A DNA stretch of 64,000 bases from Streptomyces sp. CCM_MD2014 (GTDB lineage: Bacteria; Actinomycetota; Actinomycetes; Streptomycetales; Streptomycetaceae): the NCBI RefSeq assembly GCF_000772045.1, contig NZ_CP009754.1, positions 744,001 to 808,000 of the forward strand, read 5' to 3'. Position numbers and translations under genes: made by a program. The notes beneath the pieces were generated by a model. It did no database searches, was not told the origin of the DNA, and saw nothing but the letters and a program-made list of their open reading frames with translations. This document shows positions 10,560 through 19,224 of this stretch, in pieces; the first letter of the stretch is position 1; every line of letters begins with the position of its first letter.

Positions 10560-11435
10560 TCAGGTCGTCTGTGGCACCACGGCGACCGGGCAGGCCGCGT
10601 GCTGCAGCAGCGTGTGGGTGACCCGCCCGAGCTGAAGACCGAAGTGTCCCGACCTGTGGCGTGCCCCAAGGACGACGAGGTCGGCGGCGGCCGTCTGGTG
10701 GACGAGCACCTTGCGGGCCGGCCCTTCGATCGTCGTCTTGCGCACCCTCACGCCCGGGTGTTCCGCAGCGGCTTCGGCCACCAAAGTGTCGATCAGAGCG
10801 GATGCCCGTTGCTCGTGCTGATTTTCGGAGTCTCCGCTCGGTGCCCCGTCGTCGGCGTTCTCGTACGCCGGGCACCGCCAGGCCCGTACGACATCCAGCT
10901 CGCAACCTCGTACATCGGCCTCTCGGAAAGCGAACCGCACGGCCGCACCGCTGGTGTCGGGGTCGCCGGCGCCCAGCAGGACACGCTCGTGGGAGCCGGA
11001 CAGCGCCGACTTCTCACCCCTGACGACGACCACCGGGCAGTCGGACCGGGAGGCGACGGCGAGGCTGACCGAGCCGAGGAGGGCCCCCTTCAGCTCGCCA
11101 CGACCTCGTGATCCGGTGACCACGGCGGCGGCGTGCCTGCCTTCGGCCAGGAGGGCGGACACCGCTTCGGCCGGCACCGTGTCGGTTTCGACCGTGAGGC
11201 TGGGATCGTATCGCCGGACGCGCTCCGCAGCGGTGCCGACAATGTTCTCAGCCATCACCTGCTCGGAGGGGCGCTCTCGGCCCATCGCCAGCAGTGCTCC
11301 CTCGTACCGCTCCCAGAGAGAGGCATAGATCAAGCGCAACGTGAGCCCGTGGCGCTGTGCCTCGTCGACCGCCCAGTCGATGGCCAGGAGGCTGCCGTCC
11401 GAGCCGTCGACGCCTACCACCAGGGGAAGTGCCAT
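10560..11435 (-). CDS. tandem universal stress protein (two UspA domains)
   Basis: 291 residues in two UspA domains. The first begins LPLVVGVDGSDGS and carries an intact ATP-binding loop of the G-2x-G-9x-GS type (GSRGRGELKGALLGS). The second has a degenerate loop (LGARHRSGHFGLQLGRV). Soluble; USPs bind ATP and are induced in growth arrest, hypoxia and stress; Rv2005c and Rv2623 are DosR-regulon members. The start is ATG 11435 by alignment with sibling proteins that begin M-x-LP-x-VVGVDGS; GTG at 11444 is possible. A perfect DevR/OsdR-like box lies about 107 bp upstream. Confidence 0.92.
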   Translation of the reverse strand: MALPLVVGVDGSDGSLLAIDWAVDEAQRHGLTLRLIYASLWERYEGALLAMGRERPSEQVMAENIVGTAAERVRRYDPSLTVETDTVPAEAVSALLAEGRHAAAVVTGSRGRGELKGALLGSVSLAVASRSDCPVVVVRGEKSALSGSHERVLLGAGDPDTSGAAVRFAFREADVRGCELDVVRAWRCPAYENADDGAPSGDSENQHEQRASALIDTLVAEAAAEHPGVRVRKTTIEGPARKVLVHQTAAADLVVLGARHRSGHFGLQLGRVTHTLLQHAACPVAVVPQTT

Positions 11436-11541
11436 CTTCCCCACCGCCCTTCTCTCTTCTTGCCGGTTCGCGCAGCCGGGGCTGCACCTTCACGGTGACA
11501 CCGGGCGCCCGGGTCCGGCAGGGGCGATCGGGTCACTACGA

Positions 11542-11556
11542 GGGACCTTCGGCCCC
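11542..11556. promoter_or_regulatory. DevR/OsdR-like box GGGACCTTCGGCCCC
   Basis: Perfect match to the palindromic pattern GGGNCCNNNGGNCCC; the same 15-mer recurs at 63313. It lies about 107 bp before the USP start. Confidence 0.6.
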
Positions 11557-12247
11557 AGTGACCGGTTCTCCGGCGGGGGTGTGTCCGCCGCGCTCCGCGG
11601 GCCATCACGACGGAAGCGGATGGGCTGATGGTCACCTTCGCGTTGTCCCCCGTCGCCAGTCACGGAGCTGGGCCGGTCGACCCACCCGTACAGGCCGACT
11701 CGGCCCCGTACCGAGGTCGGCGGACCCATGGCCCGCAGCAGGCCCCCGGAGGGATCATGCAGACAGGGGCAGCGCGAGACGAGGCGATCGTGATGGAACG
11801 GATCCAGGTGACAAAGCGGCCCCGACCGCCACGACGGCCGGATCCTCCTGACCTGCGCACGCCGTCGGGCCGACGGATGCCCTACTAGGGCCTGTCCCCC
11901 GGCTCAGGTCCCGGCGAAGAACGTGGTGCGCCATCGGCGTACGCGGGATCTGGTGCGTGCCTGTGCGAGGGCGCGTGGGCGGCAGCACGATGGGGCCGGT
12001 CGGCCCTTCCACCCCGGCGATCCGCATGGTGTGCTGGAGGTGGCGGGAAGGACAGCAGGGACACGGGGAAACAGTCGGAATCCGTGCACCGTGCGATCAG
12101 GATCCGCGAGAAGCGGATGCCCTTCCCGCTCTTGATGCGCCCTGGCTGCACCTCCCTTGTGCGGCATCTGCGGCGGCCCGGACCCTCTCCCTCTGCCCGG
12201 GCCGGGCTGCTCTCTCCGTCGTGGCACCCGGATGGCCCCACTTGCCC

Positions 12248-12262
12248 GGGGCCGACGGTCCC
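12248..12262. promoter_or_regulatory. DevR/OsdR-like box GGGGCCGACGGTCCC
   Basis: Perfect match to GGGNCCNNNGGNCCC, identical to the 15-mer at 57991. It lies 130 bp before the cyclic-nucleotide-domain gene. Confidence 0.6.
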
Positions 12263-12391
12263 TCGGCAGTGCCCGGAAGGCCCGTGGTGCCAGGGGCGCA
12301 CACGCGACAGGCTGGTACCGGGGAAGAGCAGCCGCACATGGCAGCCGCCCGAACGACCGCTCCCCGAGGGCCGCGGGAAGGAGACGCAACG

Positions 12392-12850
12392 ATGACCTCC
12401 ACAACCACCCTCCCGATAGCCATGCCGGCGCAGCACCGCGAACGTCTGCTGCGACTCGCGCGCGAAGTCTCGTTCCCGTCGGGTGCGCGGCTGTTCGAAG
12501 AGGGCCGGCCGGCCGATCGCTTCTGGATCATCCGCACTGGAACGGTCGTTCTGGACATCCGCGTCCCCGACGGCCGCAACGCCGTCGTCGACTCGCTGGG
12601 CCACGGCGAACTGCTCGGCTGGTCCTGGCACTTCCCGCCGTACCAGTGGCACCTGGGCGCCGAGGCACTCAGCCCGGTACGGGCCTGGGAGTTCGACGCG
12701 AAGACCGTCCTGACCGTGGGTGCCGAGCACCCCGAGTTCGGCCGGGCGGTCGCGACCTGGGTCGGTCAGGTGGTGGCCGACCGCCTGCAGAAGACGCGCA
12801 TCCGTCTGTTGGACCTGTACGCCCCGCACGGCAGCGGAATCCTGCCGTGA
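12392..12850 (+). CDS. Crp/cyclic-nucleotide-binding-domain protein without a DNA-binding domain
   Basis: 152 residues covering one cyclic-nucleotide-binding beta-roll (VSFPSGARLFEEGRPADRFWIIRTGTV, then HGELLGWSWHFPPYQWHLGA). No helix-turn-helix follows; the protein ends after one C-helix (VGQVVADRLQKTRIRLLDLY). It cannot act as a classical Crp repressor or activator by itself. A ligand-sensing partner protein is the likely role, as for similar stand-alone domains in Streptomyces stress clusters (I recall SCO0168 as one). AAGGAGACGCAACG precedes ATG. A CBS-BON gene follows 34 bp downstream, probably in one operon. Confidence 0.88.
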   Translation: MTSTTTLPIAMPAQHRERLLRLAREVSFPSGARLFEEGRPADRFWIIRTGTVVLDIRVPDGRNAVVDSLGHGELLGWSWHFPPYQWHLGAEALSPVRAWEFDAKTVLTVGAEHPEFGRAVATWVGQVVADRLQKTRIRLLDLYAPHGSGILP

Positions 12851-12884
12851 GTAGGGCTCCTGAGACCGGGCCGAGGAGGAAGCC

Positions 12885-13547
12885 ATGCTCAACAGCCCTC
12901 ACACGGTGAGTGACGTGATGACGCACACGGCCGTGGCCGTGGGCCCACAGGCTCTGTTCAAGGACATCATCGCGCTCATGGACCAGTGGAAGGTCAGCGC
13001 TCTGCCCGTACTCGAGGGCGAGGGACGAGTGATCGGTCTCGTTTCCGAGGCCGACCTGCTGCCCAAGGAGGAGTTCCGGGACAGTGACCCGGACCGCTTC
13101 ACTCAGATGCGCCGCCTTACCGATCTGGCCAAGGCGGGCGGTCTGACCGCGGCGGACGTGATGACGGCTCCGGCCGTCACCGTCCATCCCGACGCCACCC
13201 TCGCCCAGGCCGCGCGCATCATGGCGCAACGGAAGGTCAAGCGGCTGCCCGTCGTCAACGCCGAGGGACTTCTCGAGGGTGTCGTCAGCCGAGCCGACCT
13301 GTTGAAGGTGTTCCTGCGCACGGACGACGACATCGCCGAAGAGGTCGGCCAGGAGGTCGTCGCACCGCTCTTCCCCTCACCGGCGGACGCCGTCCGGGTG
13401 GAGGTGTCGGACGGCCTCGTCACTCTCAGGGGAAGGGTCAAGGACACCTCGTTGGTGCCCGTGGCCGCCCGCCTGGTGCGCGCCGTGGAGGGTGTCGTCG
13501 ACGTCCGGTGGGACCCGACGGACGTCGAAGCCCCTACCGAGAGGTGA
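12885..13547 (+). CDS. CBS-CBS-BON domain protein
   Basis: 220 residues. A CBS pair spans about residues 5-145 (VSDVMTHTAVAVGPQALFKD, VSALPVLEGEGRVIGLVSEADLL, then VMTAPAVTVHPDATL, VKRLPVVNAEGLLEGVVSRADLL), followed by a C-terminal BON domain (VRVEVSDGLVTLRGRVKD). CBS pairs bind adenosine nucleotides; the mycobacterial counterpart Hrp1 (Rv2626c) is in the DosR regulon. GAGGAGGAAGCC precedes ATG. It is cotranscribed with the cyclic-nucleotide-domain gene (34-bp gap). Paralogues are at 13763 and 51492, and a broken copy is at 18539. Confidence 0.93.
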   Translation: MLNSPHTVSDVMTHTAVAVGPQALFKDIIALMDQWKVSALPVLEGEGRVIGLVSEADLLPKEEFRDSDPDRFTQMRRLTDLAKAGGLTAADVMTAPAVTVHPDATLAQAARIMAQRKVKRLPVVNAEGLLEGVVSRADLLKVFLRTDDDIAEEVGQEVVAPLFPSPADAVRVEVSDGLVTLRGRVKDTSLVPVAARLVRAVEGVVDVRWDPTDVEAPTER

Positions 13548-13579
13548 AGGGACTCATCAAGTACCTGACCAGCGCGAAC

Positions 13580-13711
13580 TCAGTCCGACCTGCTCCGATG
13601 GCGATTCGCGTCTACGCGTACGGCGATCACCGACCCGGAGTCCGTCTCGTACCGGTACGCACCCGTGGTGAGCTTGTCGAGAGCTGACGGACCGCCGCGG
13701 GCGATGTCCAT
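13580..13711 (-). CDS. possible 43-residue protein
   Basis: The minus strand encodes a small frame whose centre has a protein-like composition (ALDKLTTGAYRYETDSGSV, then IAVRVDANRHRSRSD and a stop). No clear ribosome binding site precedes the ATG at 13711, so it may be a remnant or an unrecognised microprotein. It lies just downstream of the 13763 CBS-BON gene on the same strand. No function is assigned. Confidence 0.35.
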   Translation of the reverse strand: MDIARGGPSALDKLTTGAYRYETDSGSVIAVRVDANRHRSRSD

Positions 13712-13762
13712 GGTGCGACGGACAGGGCGCGAATGGCCGGATGTTCGCCTTCGCCCCACCCA

Positions 13763-14473
13763 TCACCTGCCCTCCGACGTGTGCCTGTGCTCCTCCTGCA
13801 TGAGATCCGGTTCCGTGACCGGGCGGTGCCGGGGGCCAGTCAGCGCGCACCGCACGTCCACGACGCCCTCGACCGAGCGCACCAGCCGTTCGGCCAGCGG
13901 AACGAGCGAGGTGTCCGGCACCCGGCCGGTGAGGGTGACGACTCCCTCGTGCACCTCCACACGCACCGATCCGAGTCCTTCCGGGAACCGGCTTCCGACG
14001 ATCTCCCGGCGGACCTCCTCGGCGATGTCGGGATCGGACCGCAGGAACACCCTGAGCAGGTCCGCGCGGCTGACGATGCCCTGGAGTACGCCTTCCCGGT
14101 CGACGACGGGGAGGCGCTTGACCCTGTGACGTGCCATGAGGCGGGCAGCCCGGGCCACAGGTGCCTCCGGCTGGACGGTCACGGCGGGAGTGGTCATCAG
14201 GTCCTCCGCGGTGACAGCCCGCGCCTTCGCCAGTGCCCCGGGGGTCCGGCTCCGGGGGCCGCGCTTGTGGTCGCTGTCGCGGAATTCCTCCTTGCGCAGC
14301 ACGTCGGCCTCGGAGACGACACCGATCACATGGCTTCCGGAGTCGATGACGGGAAGTGCACTGATCCGCTGCGTCTCCATGGTCCTGACGATGTCCTTGA
14401 ACGTCGCTCCACCGGCCAGGGCGATGACCCTGCGGGTCATGACGTCGTCGACTCTGTAGACGTGGCCGTCCAT
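13763..14473 (-). CDS. CBS-CBS-BON domain protein
   Basis: 236 residues with the same layout as the 12885 gene: first CBS (VYRVDDVMTRRVIALAGGAT, ISALPVIDSGSHVIGVVSEAD), second CBS (DLMTTPAVTVQPEA, VKRLPVVDREGVLQGIVSRAD), BON (VRVEVHEGVVTLTGRVPD). The ATG at 14473 has GGGAGGAAGCC just upstream, which excludes the longer start at 14509. A charged tail (EEHRHTSEGR) follows the BON domain. Divergent from pncB. The upstream sequence contains only a poor box-like element. Confidence 0.93.
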   Translation of the reverse strand: MDGHVYRVDDVMTRRVIALAGGATFKDIVRTMETQRISALPVIDSGSHVIGVVSEADVLRKEEFRDSDHKRGPRSRTPGALAKARAVTAEDLMTTPAVTVQPEAPVARAARLMARHRVKRLPVVDREGVLQGIVSRADLLRVFLRSDPDIAEEVRREIVGSRFPEGLGSVRVEVHEGVVTLTGRVPDTSLVPLAERLVRSVEGVVDVRCALTGPRHRPVTEPDLMQEEHRHTSEGR

Positions 14474-14649
14474 GGCTTCCTCCCACCCGGGTGGAGAGTG
14501 TCCCGACACCTACAGGGTCCGTCACCGTTGCCGCGGACGCATGGGGCCGAGTGGCCACGGGGAGTGGCCGGCCGGCCCTTCCCCACGCCCCGGGGCGCCG
14601 GTGAGGCTTGTGGTGACTGGGCACGAGTGGCTACGGGCGGGTGAGGACC

Positions 14650-15969
14650 ATGTCGGATGTGACCACTACGGACCTGTACGAAGTCACCATGGCCCTGTCC
14701 TACCTACTCGAAGACATGAGCCGGCCCGCGACGTTCAGTCTGTTCGTGCGTGACCTGCCCCCCGAACGCGGGTTTCTCGTCAGCGCGGGCATCGAACCGG
14801 CGCTCGACTACCTCGGCGCCTTCCACGTCACCTCGGCGGACGTGGAGGACTTCGCCTCCGCGCTGCACCGGCCGTACGCCGACCTCTCCCCGCTGTGCGG
14901 GACGACGTTCACCGGCGAGGTCCGCGCCATACCCGAGGGACGTGTCGTGTTCGCCGGAGAACCACTGCTGGAAGTCACCGCGCCGCTCGCGCAGGCCCAG
15001 CTCGTGGAGACCTTCCTGCTCAACCAGGTCTCGCATCAGACGGCCGTGGCGTCGAAGGCGGTGCGGTCCGTCCTGGCCGCCGCGGGGCGTCCGGTGATCG
15101 ACTTCTCCCTGCGCCGCACCCACGGGACCTCCGCGGGAATGCAGGCCGCGCGCACGGCGTCGCTCACGGGTTTCGCGGGAACCAGCAACGTGGCGGCGGC
15201 GGTCCGCTGGGGGCTGCCCGCGTCCGGAACGATGGCGCACTCGTACGTCGAAGCCTTTCCCGACGAGGAGGCCGCCTTCCGCGCCTTCGCCCGCGCCCAC
15301 CCGGGGCCGGCGACGTTCCTGGTGGACACGTACGACTCGGTACGCGGGGTCCGGACAGCGGCTCGTGTCCTGCGCGACCTCGGGCGAGGGCCGGGGTGCG
15401 CCGTACGGCTGGACAGCGGTGACCTCGGTGATCTCGCCCGTCGTGCGCGCGCCGAACTGGACCGTGCCGGCCTTCCCGACGTCCGTGTCGTCGCCAGCGG
15501 CGGCCTGGACGAGTACGGGGTGGACGCCCTCGCCCGTTGCGGAGCGCCCGTCGACGTGTACGCGGTCGGCACCCGTGTCGGCACGTCAGCCGACGCTCCG
15601 TATCTGGACTCGGCGTACAAGCTCGTGGAGTACGACGGCCGCCCGGTTATGAAACTGTCGTCCGCCAAGGTGACGTCGCCAGGACGCAAACAAATCTTCC
15701 GGCGCCGGGGTGGTGACGACGTCATCGCCCTGTGGGACGAACCGGGTCCGGCCGGGGCGGAGCCACTGCTGCGCACGCTCATGCGTGACGGCCGGCGTCT
15801 CGGCCCACCGGACACCCTGCCGGAGGGACACGCCCGGCTGACGGCGGACCTGGCGAGCCTGCCCGCCGACGCTGTGCGTATCCGGGCTCCCCGGCCGGCA
15901 AGAGCCGTGTTCTCCGAACGGCTGTCCGAGCTGACCGCGGACCTCACCGAGCGCCTCCGCTCGTCATAG
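14650..15969 (+). CDS. pncB: nicotinate phosphoribosyltransferase
   Basis: 439 residues. It converts nicotinate plus PRPP and ATP to nicotinate mononucleotide in the NAD salvage (Preiss-Handler) pathway. Visible family blocks are TTTDLYEVTMALSYL at the N-terminus, the active-site region FSLRRTHG with the phosphorylatable His, the phosphate-binding VRLDSGDLGDLARRAR, and the GGLDEY and YAVGTRVGTSADAP barrel segments. The start is ATG 14650, with GAGG just upstream; GTG 14641 is less likely. A stress-linked pncB copy also occurs in the M. tuberculosis DosR regulon (Rv0573c), and S. coelicolor has pncB in its equivalent stress cluster. Confidence 0.95.
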   Translation: MSDVTTTDLYEVTMALSYLLEDMSRPATFSLFVRDLPPERGFLVSAGIEPALDYLGAFHVTSADVEDFASALHRPYADLSPLCGTTFTGEVRAIPEGRVVFAGEPLLEVTAPLAQAQLVETFLLNQVSHQTAVASKAVRSVLAAAGRPVIDFSLRRTHGTSAGMQAARTASLTGFAGTSNVAAAVRWGLPASGTMAHSYVEAFPDEEAAFRAFARAHPGPATFLVDTYDSVRGVRTAARVLRDLGRGPGCAVRLDSGDLGDLARRARAELDRAGLPDVRVVASGGLDEYGVDALARCGAPVDVYAVGTRVGTSADAPYLDSAYKLVEYDGRPVMKLSSAKVTSPGRKQIFRRRGGDDVIALWDEPGPAGAEPLLRTLMRDGRRLGPPDTLPEGHARLTADLASLPADAVRIRAPRPARAVFSERLSELTADLTERLRSS

Positions 15970-16083
15970 CCTCCGCCCGCGTAGCCCTGGCACGAAGTCG
16001 GGCCGGCCCTCTCTCCGCTGGCGCGGTGGCGTGCAACCGGGCAGCGTGGACAGGGGCGGACGACGCTTGTGAGTGAGGTGACC

Positions 16084-16542
16084 ATGCAGTCCTCTGAGCC
16101 GACAGCACGGGTGGTCGTGGGGGTGGACGGGTCTCCGTCCTCCTATGCCGCGCTGCGCTGGGCCGATCAGTACGCACGTTCCGTCGGTGGTGTGGTGGAG
16201 GCGATCCACGTCTGGGACACACCGTCCGCCGTCGGTTTCACCGGTCCGGCCATCGATCCCGACTTCGACCTGGAGCAGGCGCGCGAGCGTTTCGCGGCGG
16301 AGCTGGACGTCATCTTCGCCAAGGAACGGCCGCCGGGTTTGCGGGAGGTCATCGTGGAGGGCGACCCGTCCGAGACCCTGATCCGCGCTTCCCAGGGGGC
16401 CGAACTCCTCGTGGTCGGCCGCCGGGGCAGGGGCGCGTTCGCGCGGGCGATGCTGGGCTCGGTGAGCCAGCGCTGCGCTCAGCACGCGGCCTGCCCCGTC
16501 GTCGTCGTCCGCCAGGAAACGGAGACCGACCCGGCTCACTGA
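16084..16542 (+). CDS. single-domain universal stress protein
   Basis: 152 residues, one UspA domain with an intact ATP-binding loop (VVGRRGRGAFARAMLGS) and the start motif VVVGVDGSPSS. Soluble; probably an ATP-binding dimer. ATG at 16084 is preferred to GTG at 16069 because GAGGTGACC sits at the right spacing. It is 114 bp downstream of pncB on the same strand and may be part of its transcript. Confidence 0.93.
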   Translation: MQSSEPTARVVVGVDGSPSSYAALRWADQYARSVGGVVEAIHVWDTPSAVGFTGPAIDPDFDLEQARERFAAELDVIFAKERPPGLREVIVEGDPSETLIRASQGAELLVVGRRGRGAFARAMLGSVSQRCAQHAACPVVVVRQETETDPAH

Positions 16543-16661
16543 TTCGTCTCCCCGGCGGACCGTTGGGCGACTGAGCCGGTGGCCACCCGGAAACGCGGGG
16601 TCCTCGCACCGTCGGCCGCGAGGCGGTCACGACGGGCGGGAATCGTCTTACCCGCTCAGCT

Positions 16662-17315
16662 TCAGCCGCTCGTCTCCGTGCCGAGGTCGGTCTCCCCGGA
16701 AGGTGTCCCGCGCACCTCCAGCATCACCTCGGGCGCCTGGGCCAAGGTGTTGGTCACGGTGCAGTGCGACACCACCGCACGCAGGGCGGCCAGCTTCTCC
16801 GCCGGCAGGCTGGGGGCTGTCACGGTCAGGCGCAACGACGCGACGCGCGGCGGCCGGTCGTCCGCCATGCGGAACCCGGCACGGACGGAGAAGCCGTCCC
16901 GACCGGCACCGTGCCGGTTCAGGAAGCGCCCCGCGTAGTGCGCGGCGCACGAAGCCACCGCCGCCACGAACAGCTCCACGGGCGTGGGAGCGGTGTCCTT
17001 TCCTCCGTCGGCGAGCGGTTGGTCGACGGTCAGGACATGCCCGCGGACCCGGACCTCGTAGGCGTCTGCGACGACCGGCACCACATCGACGACTCCGGGT
17101 GCGGCACTGGGCTCCGGTTCCACGGCGGCTGCCTGGAACAGCAGCAGACCGGCGAGACGCCTTGCCTCCTCTGCCGTGAGCGACGTCCACAGTTCGTCCT
17201 CGTCGTAGGAGGCGAAGGACGTGTCCAGGACGACGCGCCCCATCCGCTTGGGCAGCCCCCGGGGAGTGAACCGGGTGACATTGATCGTACGACCACAGTG
17301 TGTGTGCAGTTTCAT
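16662..17315 (-). CDS. OsmC/Ohr-family protein with an N-terminal extension
   Basis: 217 residues. The C-terminal 140 residues form an OsmC-like peroxide-reductase domain with both conserved cysteines (VASCAAHYAGRF and VVSHCTVTNTL). In front lies a domain of about 70 residues not found in standard OsmC (CGRTINVTRFTPRGLPKRMG, then LTAEEARRLAGLLLFQAAA). The ATG at 17315 has GGGAG six bases upstream. A perfect DevR/OsdR-like box is 87 bp upstream. A paralogue with the same extension is at 60031. It likely detoxifies organic hydroperoxides; this is family knowledge, not shown here. Confidence 0.9.
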   Translation of the reverse strand: MKLHTHCGRTINVTRFTPRGLPKRMGRVVLDTSFASYDEDELWTSLTAEEARRLAGLLLFQAAAVEPEPSAAPGVVDVVPVVADAYEVRVRGHVLTVDQPLADGGKDTAPTPVELFVAAVASCAAHYAGRFLNRHGAGRDGFSVRAGFRMADDRPPRVASLRLTVTAPSLPAEKLAALRAVVSHCTVTNTLAQAPEVMLEVRGTPSGETDLGTETSG

Positions 17316-17401
17316 CTCGTCTCCCGCCGGGTTTCGCCGGTCGGCCTCACCGCGTCGGCCGGTCCCGGTCCGGTCCGACGCCACCCGGGGCGCGTGTTTC
17401 C

Positions 17402-17416
17402 GGGACCGGAGGGCCC
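17402..17416. promoter_or_regulatory. DevR/OsdR-like box GGGACCGGAGGGCCC
   Basis: Perfect match to GGGNCCNNNGGNCCC, 87 bp upstream of the OsmC-like gene. Confidence 0.55.
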
Positions 17417-17447
17417 CGCCTCGTGCGCCGTGCGAGCACCACCAGTC

Positions 17448-18356
17448 TCAGGAGCCGGACACGGAAGTGATACGACGTCCTGTCAGACGTTCCGTCTCCA
17501 CGGCGAGCCACATGGTGCGTCGTCCGCCGGGCCATGGCTCGGTGTGCGCGTGCTCCGCCAGCCGACGTGCCTCCTCCGCATCCGTCACGGCCCGGCATCG
17601 ACCGACCACGAGAACGCTCCATCCCTGACTCATGGGTTCGTCGATGTGGTCGACCTCGAAGGCCACCTGGCTGTCCACGGCCGCGGCAGTGGCCGCGTCG
17701 GGGTCGGTACGGAACGCGATGTCTCCCTCCGACACCACATAGTTGAGGGGGAAGACCGCTGGGCCGTCGGGTGTGTTCAGCGCGAGGCGGCCCACTCCGT
17801 GCGTCGAGAGCAGGGCGCGGCACTCCTCCTCGTCGAGGTCGCGCAGCATCGGGTCGCGAAGTGCCACTCCCTGCCCCGGTGGACGGTCGGCGCCGCCTCC
17901 CTGCAGCTCGACGTAGGTCGTACCCAGGGCATCGGCCAGTCGCACGAGGCTGCCGAATCCCGGATCCGCGGTGTGCGTCTCCAGGTAGGCCAGGTACTGC
18001 GGCGCCATCCGGGCCCGTTGGGCCACCTGCTCCAGGCTCAGCCCTTTGCGTCGGCGCGCCGCGGCCAGGCGTCGACCGACGTCGCCGGCCTCGGCAGCGG
18101 CCAGGGGGGATTCGACCCCTTCGCCACGGGGCACGCCCGAAGGCGCTCCCTCCGCCCCCCTCACTTCTACCGACCCATGGCTCACACGTGCGTCGGGGCC
18201 GGGGAACACCAGAGTGACATCCCCGGTGTCGGACCAGCGCACGTCGTAGGGCGGAGTTCCGTCGTCGTGGTGGAGGCCGACTATCTCCCCGTCCCGCCGC
18301 GTGACGCCGGTGGACGGGCTTTCGACGATCAGCCGGTCGCCGAGGTGTGCGTACAT
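17448..18356 (-). CDS. DUF1918 - XRE HTH - pyridoxamine oxidase-fold fusion protein
   Basis: 302 residues with three parts. Residues 1-60 are a DUF1918 domain (MYAHLGDRLIVESP, DGTPPYDVRWSDTG). About 90-155 is an XRE helix-turn-helix (KGLSLEQVAQRARMAPQYLAYLE). About 170-300 is a split-barrel PPOx domain (LLSTHGVGRLALNTPDG, VFPLNYVVSEGDIAFRTD, VAFEVDHIDE, GWSVLVVGR). The ATG at 18356 has a GGAGAGG sequence upstream. Stand-alone DUF1918 (Rv0569) and PPOx-fold (Rv0080) proteins are both in the mycobacterial DosR regulon. Related to the two-domain protein at 5827 and the single-domain protein at 50339. Confidence 0.88.
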   Translation of the reverse strand: MYAHLGDRLIVESPSTGVTRRDGEIVGLHHDDGTPPYDVRWSDTGDVTLVFPGPDARVSHGSVEVRGAEGAPSGVPRGEGVESPLAAAEAGDVGRRLAAARRRKGLSLEQVAQRARMAPQYLAYLETHTADPGFGSLVRLADALGTTYVELQGGGADRPPGQGVALRDPMLRDLDEEECRALLSTHGVGRLALNTPDGPAVFPLNYVVSEGDIAFRTDPDAATAAAVDSQVAFEVDHIDEPMSQGWSVLVVGRCRAVTDAEEARRLAEHAHTEPWPGGRRTMWLAVETERLTGRRITSVSGS

Positions 18357-18538
18357 GACCGCGCCCTCTCCGTCGAAGGGGTTCCTCACTCCAGCCTCGC
18401 GCGCGGTCGCCGCGCCCACCAGACGGCCGACGGTCCCGGCGGACCTGCCGGACGGCCCTCGTCGTCGGCACGAAGTCCGGCACGAAGTCCAGCACGAAGT
18501 TCCCATGTCAGGGGCAGCACCGAGCGGTAGGAGATCTC

Positions 18539-18990
18539 ATGCCCCGGCCCGTTGTCCGCGGTCGAACTGACATTTCTTTCAAGGCGGTCGCCGAGGCCCT
18601 GACCCACAACGACGTCACCGCCGTCCCAGTGGTGGACGATATCGGTCGCCCCGTCGACGTCGTGTCGCAGGCGGAACTGGTCCGCAAGGTCGCTCGGCGC
18701 CCCGATCCCGCCGGGCCGGTCCGGCTCCCCGAGCCGACGGACCGCTCCGCCGGTGGGAATGTCACGGTCGAGGAGCTGGACGACGCCCTGCCGGAGGAGA
18801 TGTCCCGCGACGTCCTGGTCCGGATGCCGGGTCTGGCGCCCACCGACATGACGGTGCACGTGGAAGAAGGCCAAGTGCACCGTCGAGGGCCGCTTGGATA
18901 ATCAGCAGCTCGTTCCCGTCGTCGAGCGGCCGTACCTGGGCGTCGACGGCGTCGTCTCGGTCGACCTGCACGTGTCCGGCCGAGGAGGCC
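18539..18990 (+). pseudogene. degraded CBS-BON gene (single CBS, frameshifted BON)
   Basis: AGGAG precedes the ATG at 18539. The frame opens with a CBS half (VAEALTHNDVTAVPVVDDIG, VDVVSQAELVRKVA), then lacks a second CBS and passes directly into BON-like sequence (MTVHVEEGQVH). A one-base shift near 18880 ends this frame at 18901. In the next frame the BON domain continues as VEGRLDNQQLVPVVER, then GVDGVVSVDLHVSG. It is therefore a deleted and frameshifted relative of the 12885 and 13763 genes; the 3-prime limit is approximate. Confidence 0.7.
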
Positions 18991-19224
18991 GCACGCGACG
19001 TCGAACCCCTCGGCCGGGCTCGCCCCGAGCACGCTGCAGCCGGGAACGCCATGAGTCGGAATCCGACGGTCCACGCCGGAGCGGCGGCCCCGCTCCCCCT
19101 GGCCCTCAGCCCCGAGAGGTCCGGGGCCGGTCGACCCACCGGGTCCCGAGGCGGTGCCCGAACGGCCCCTGGTTCACAGACCGCCGCTGCGTGAGGCTGA
19201 AGACGACAGCCGGAGGTGGTCACG

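Larger units (their letters stand above)
11436..12391. other. 956-bp regulatory intergenic region
   Basis: Shared upstream region of the USP gene (minus) and the cyclic-nucleotide-domain gene (plus). It holds two perfect DevR/OsdR-like boxes (11542 and 12248) and one variant GGGGCCGGTCGGCCC at 11992-12006. I find no convincing coding sequence; the plus-strand frame that runs into the next gene has low-complexity composition and no ribosome binding site before 12392. Confidence 0.55.

Noticed and set aside
11628..11888. Plus-strand frame in the large USP/cNMP intergenic region
   Set aside because: Arg/Pro-rich composition, no good ribosome binding site, and it lies in a region full of regulatory boxes.
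14543..14557. GGGGCCGAGTGGCCA as another DevR/OsdR-like box upstream of the 13763 CBS-BON gene
   Set aside because: Two mismatches at conserved positions in a generally GGCC-rich stretch; not distinguishable from background by eye.
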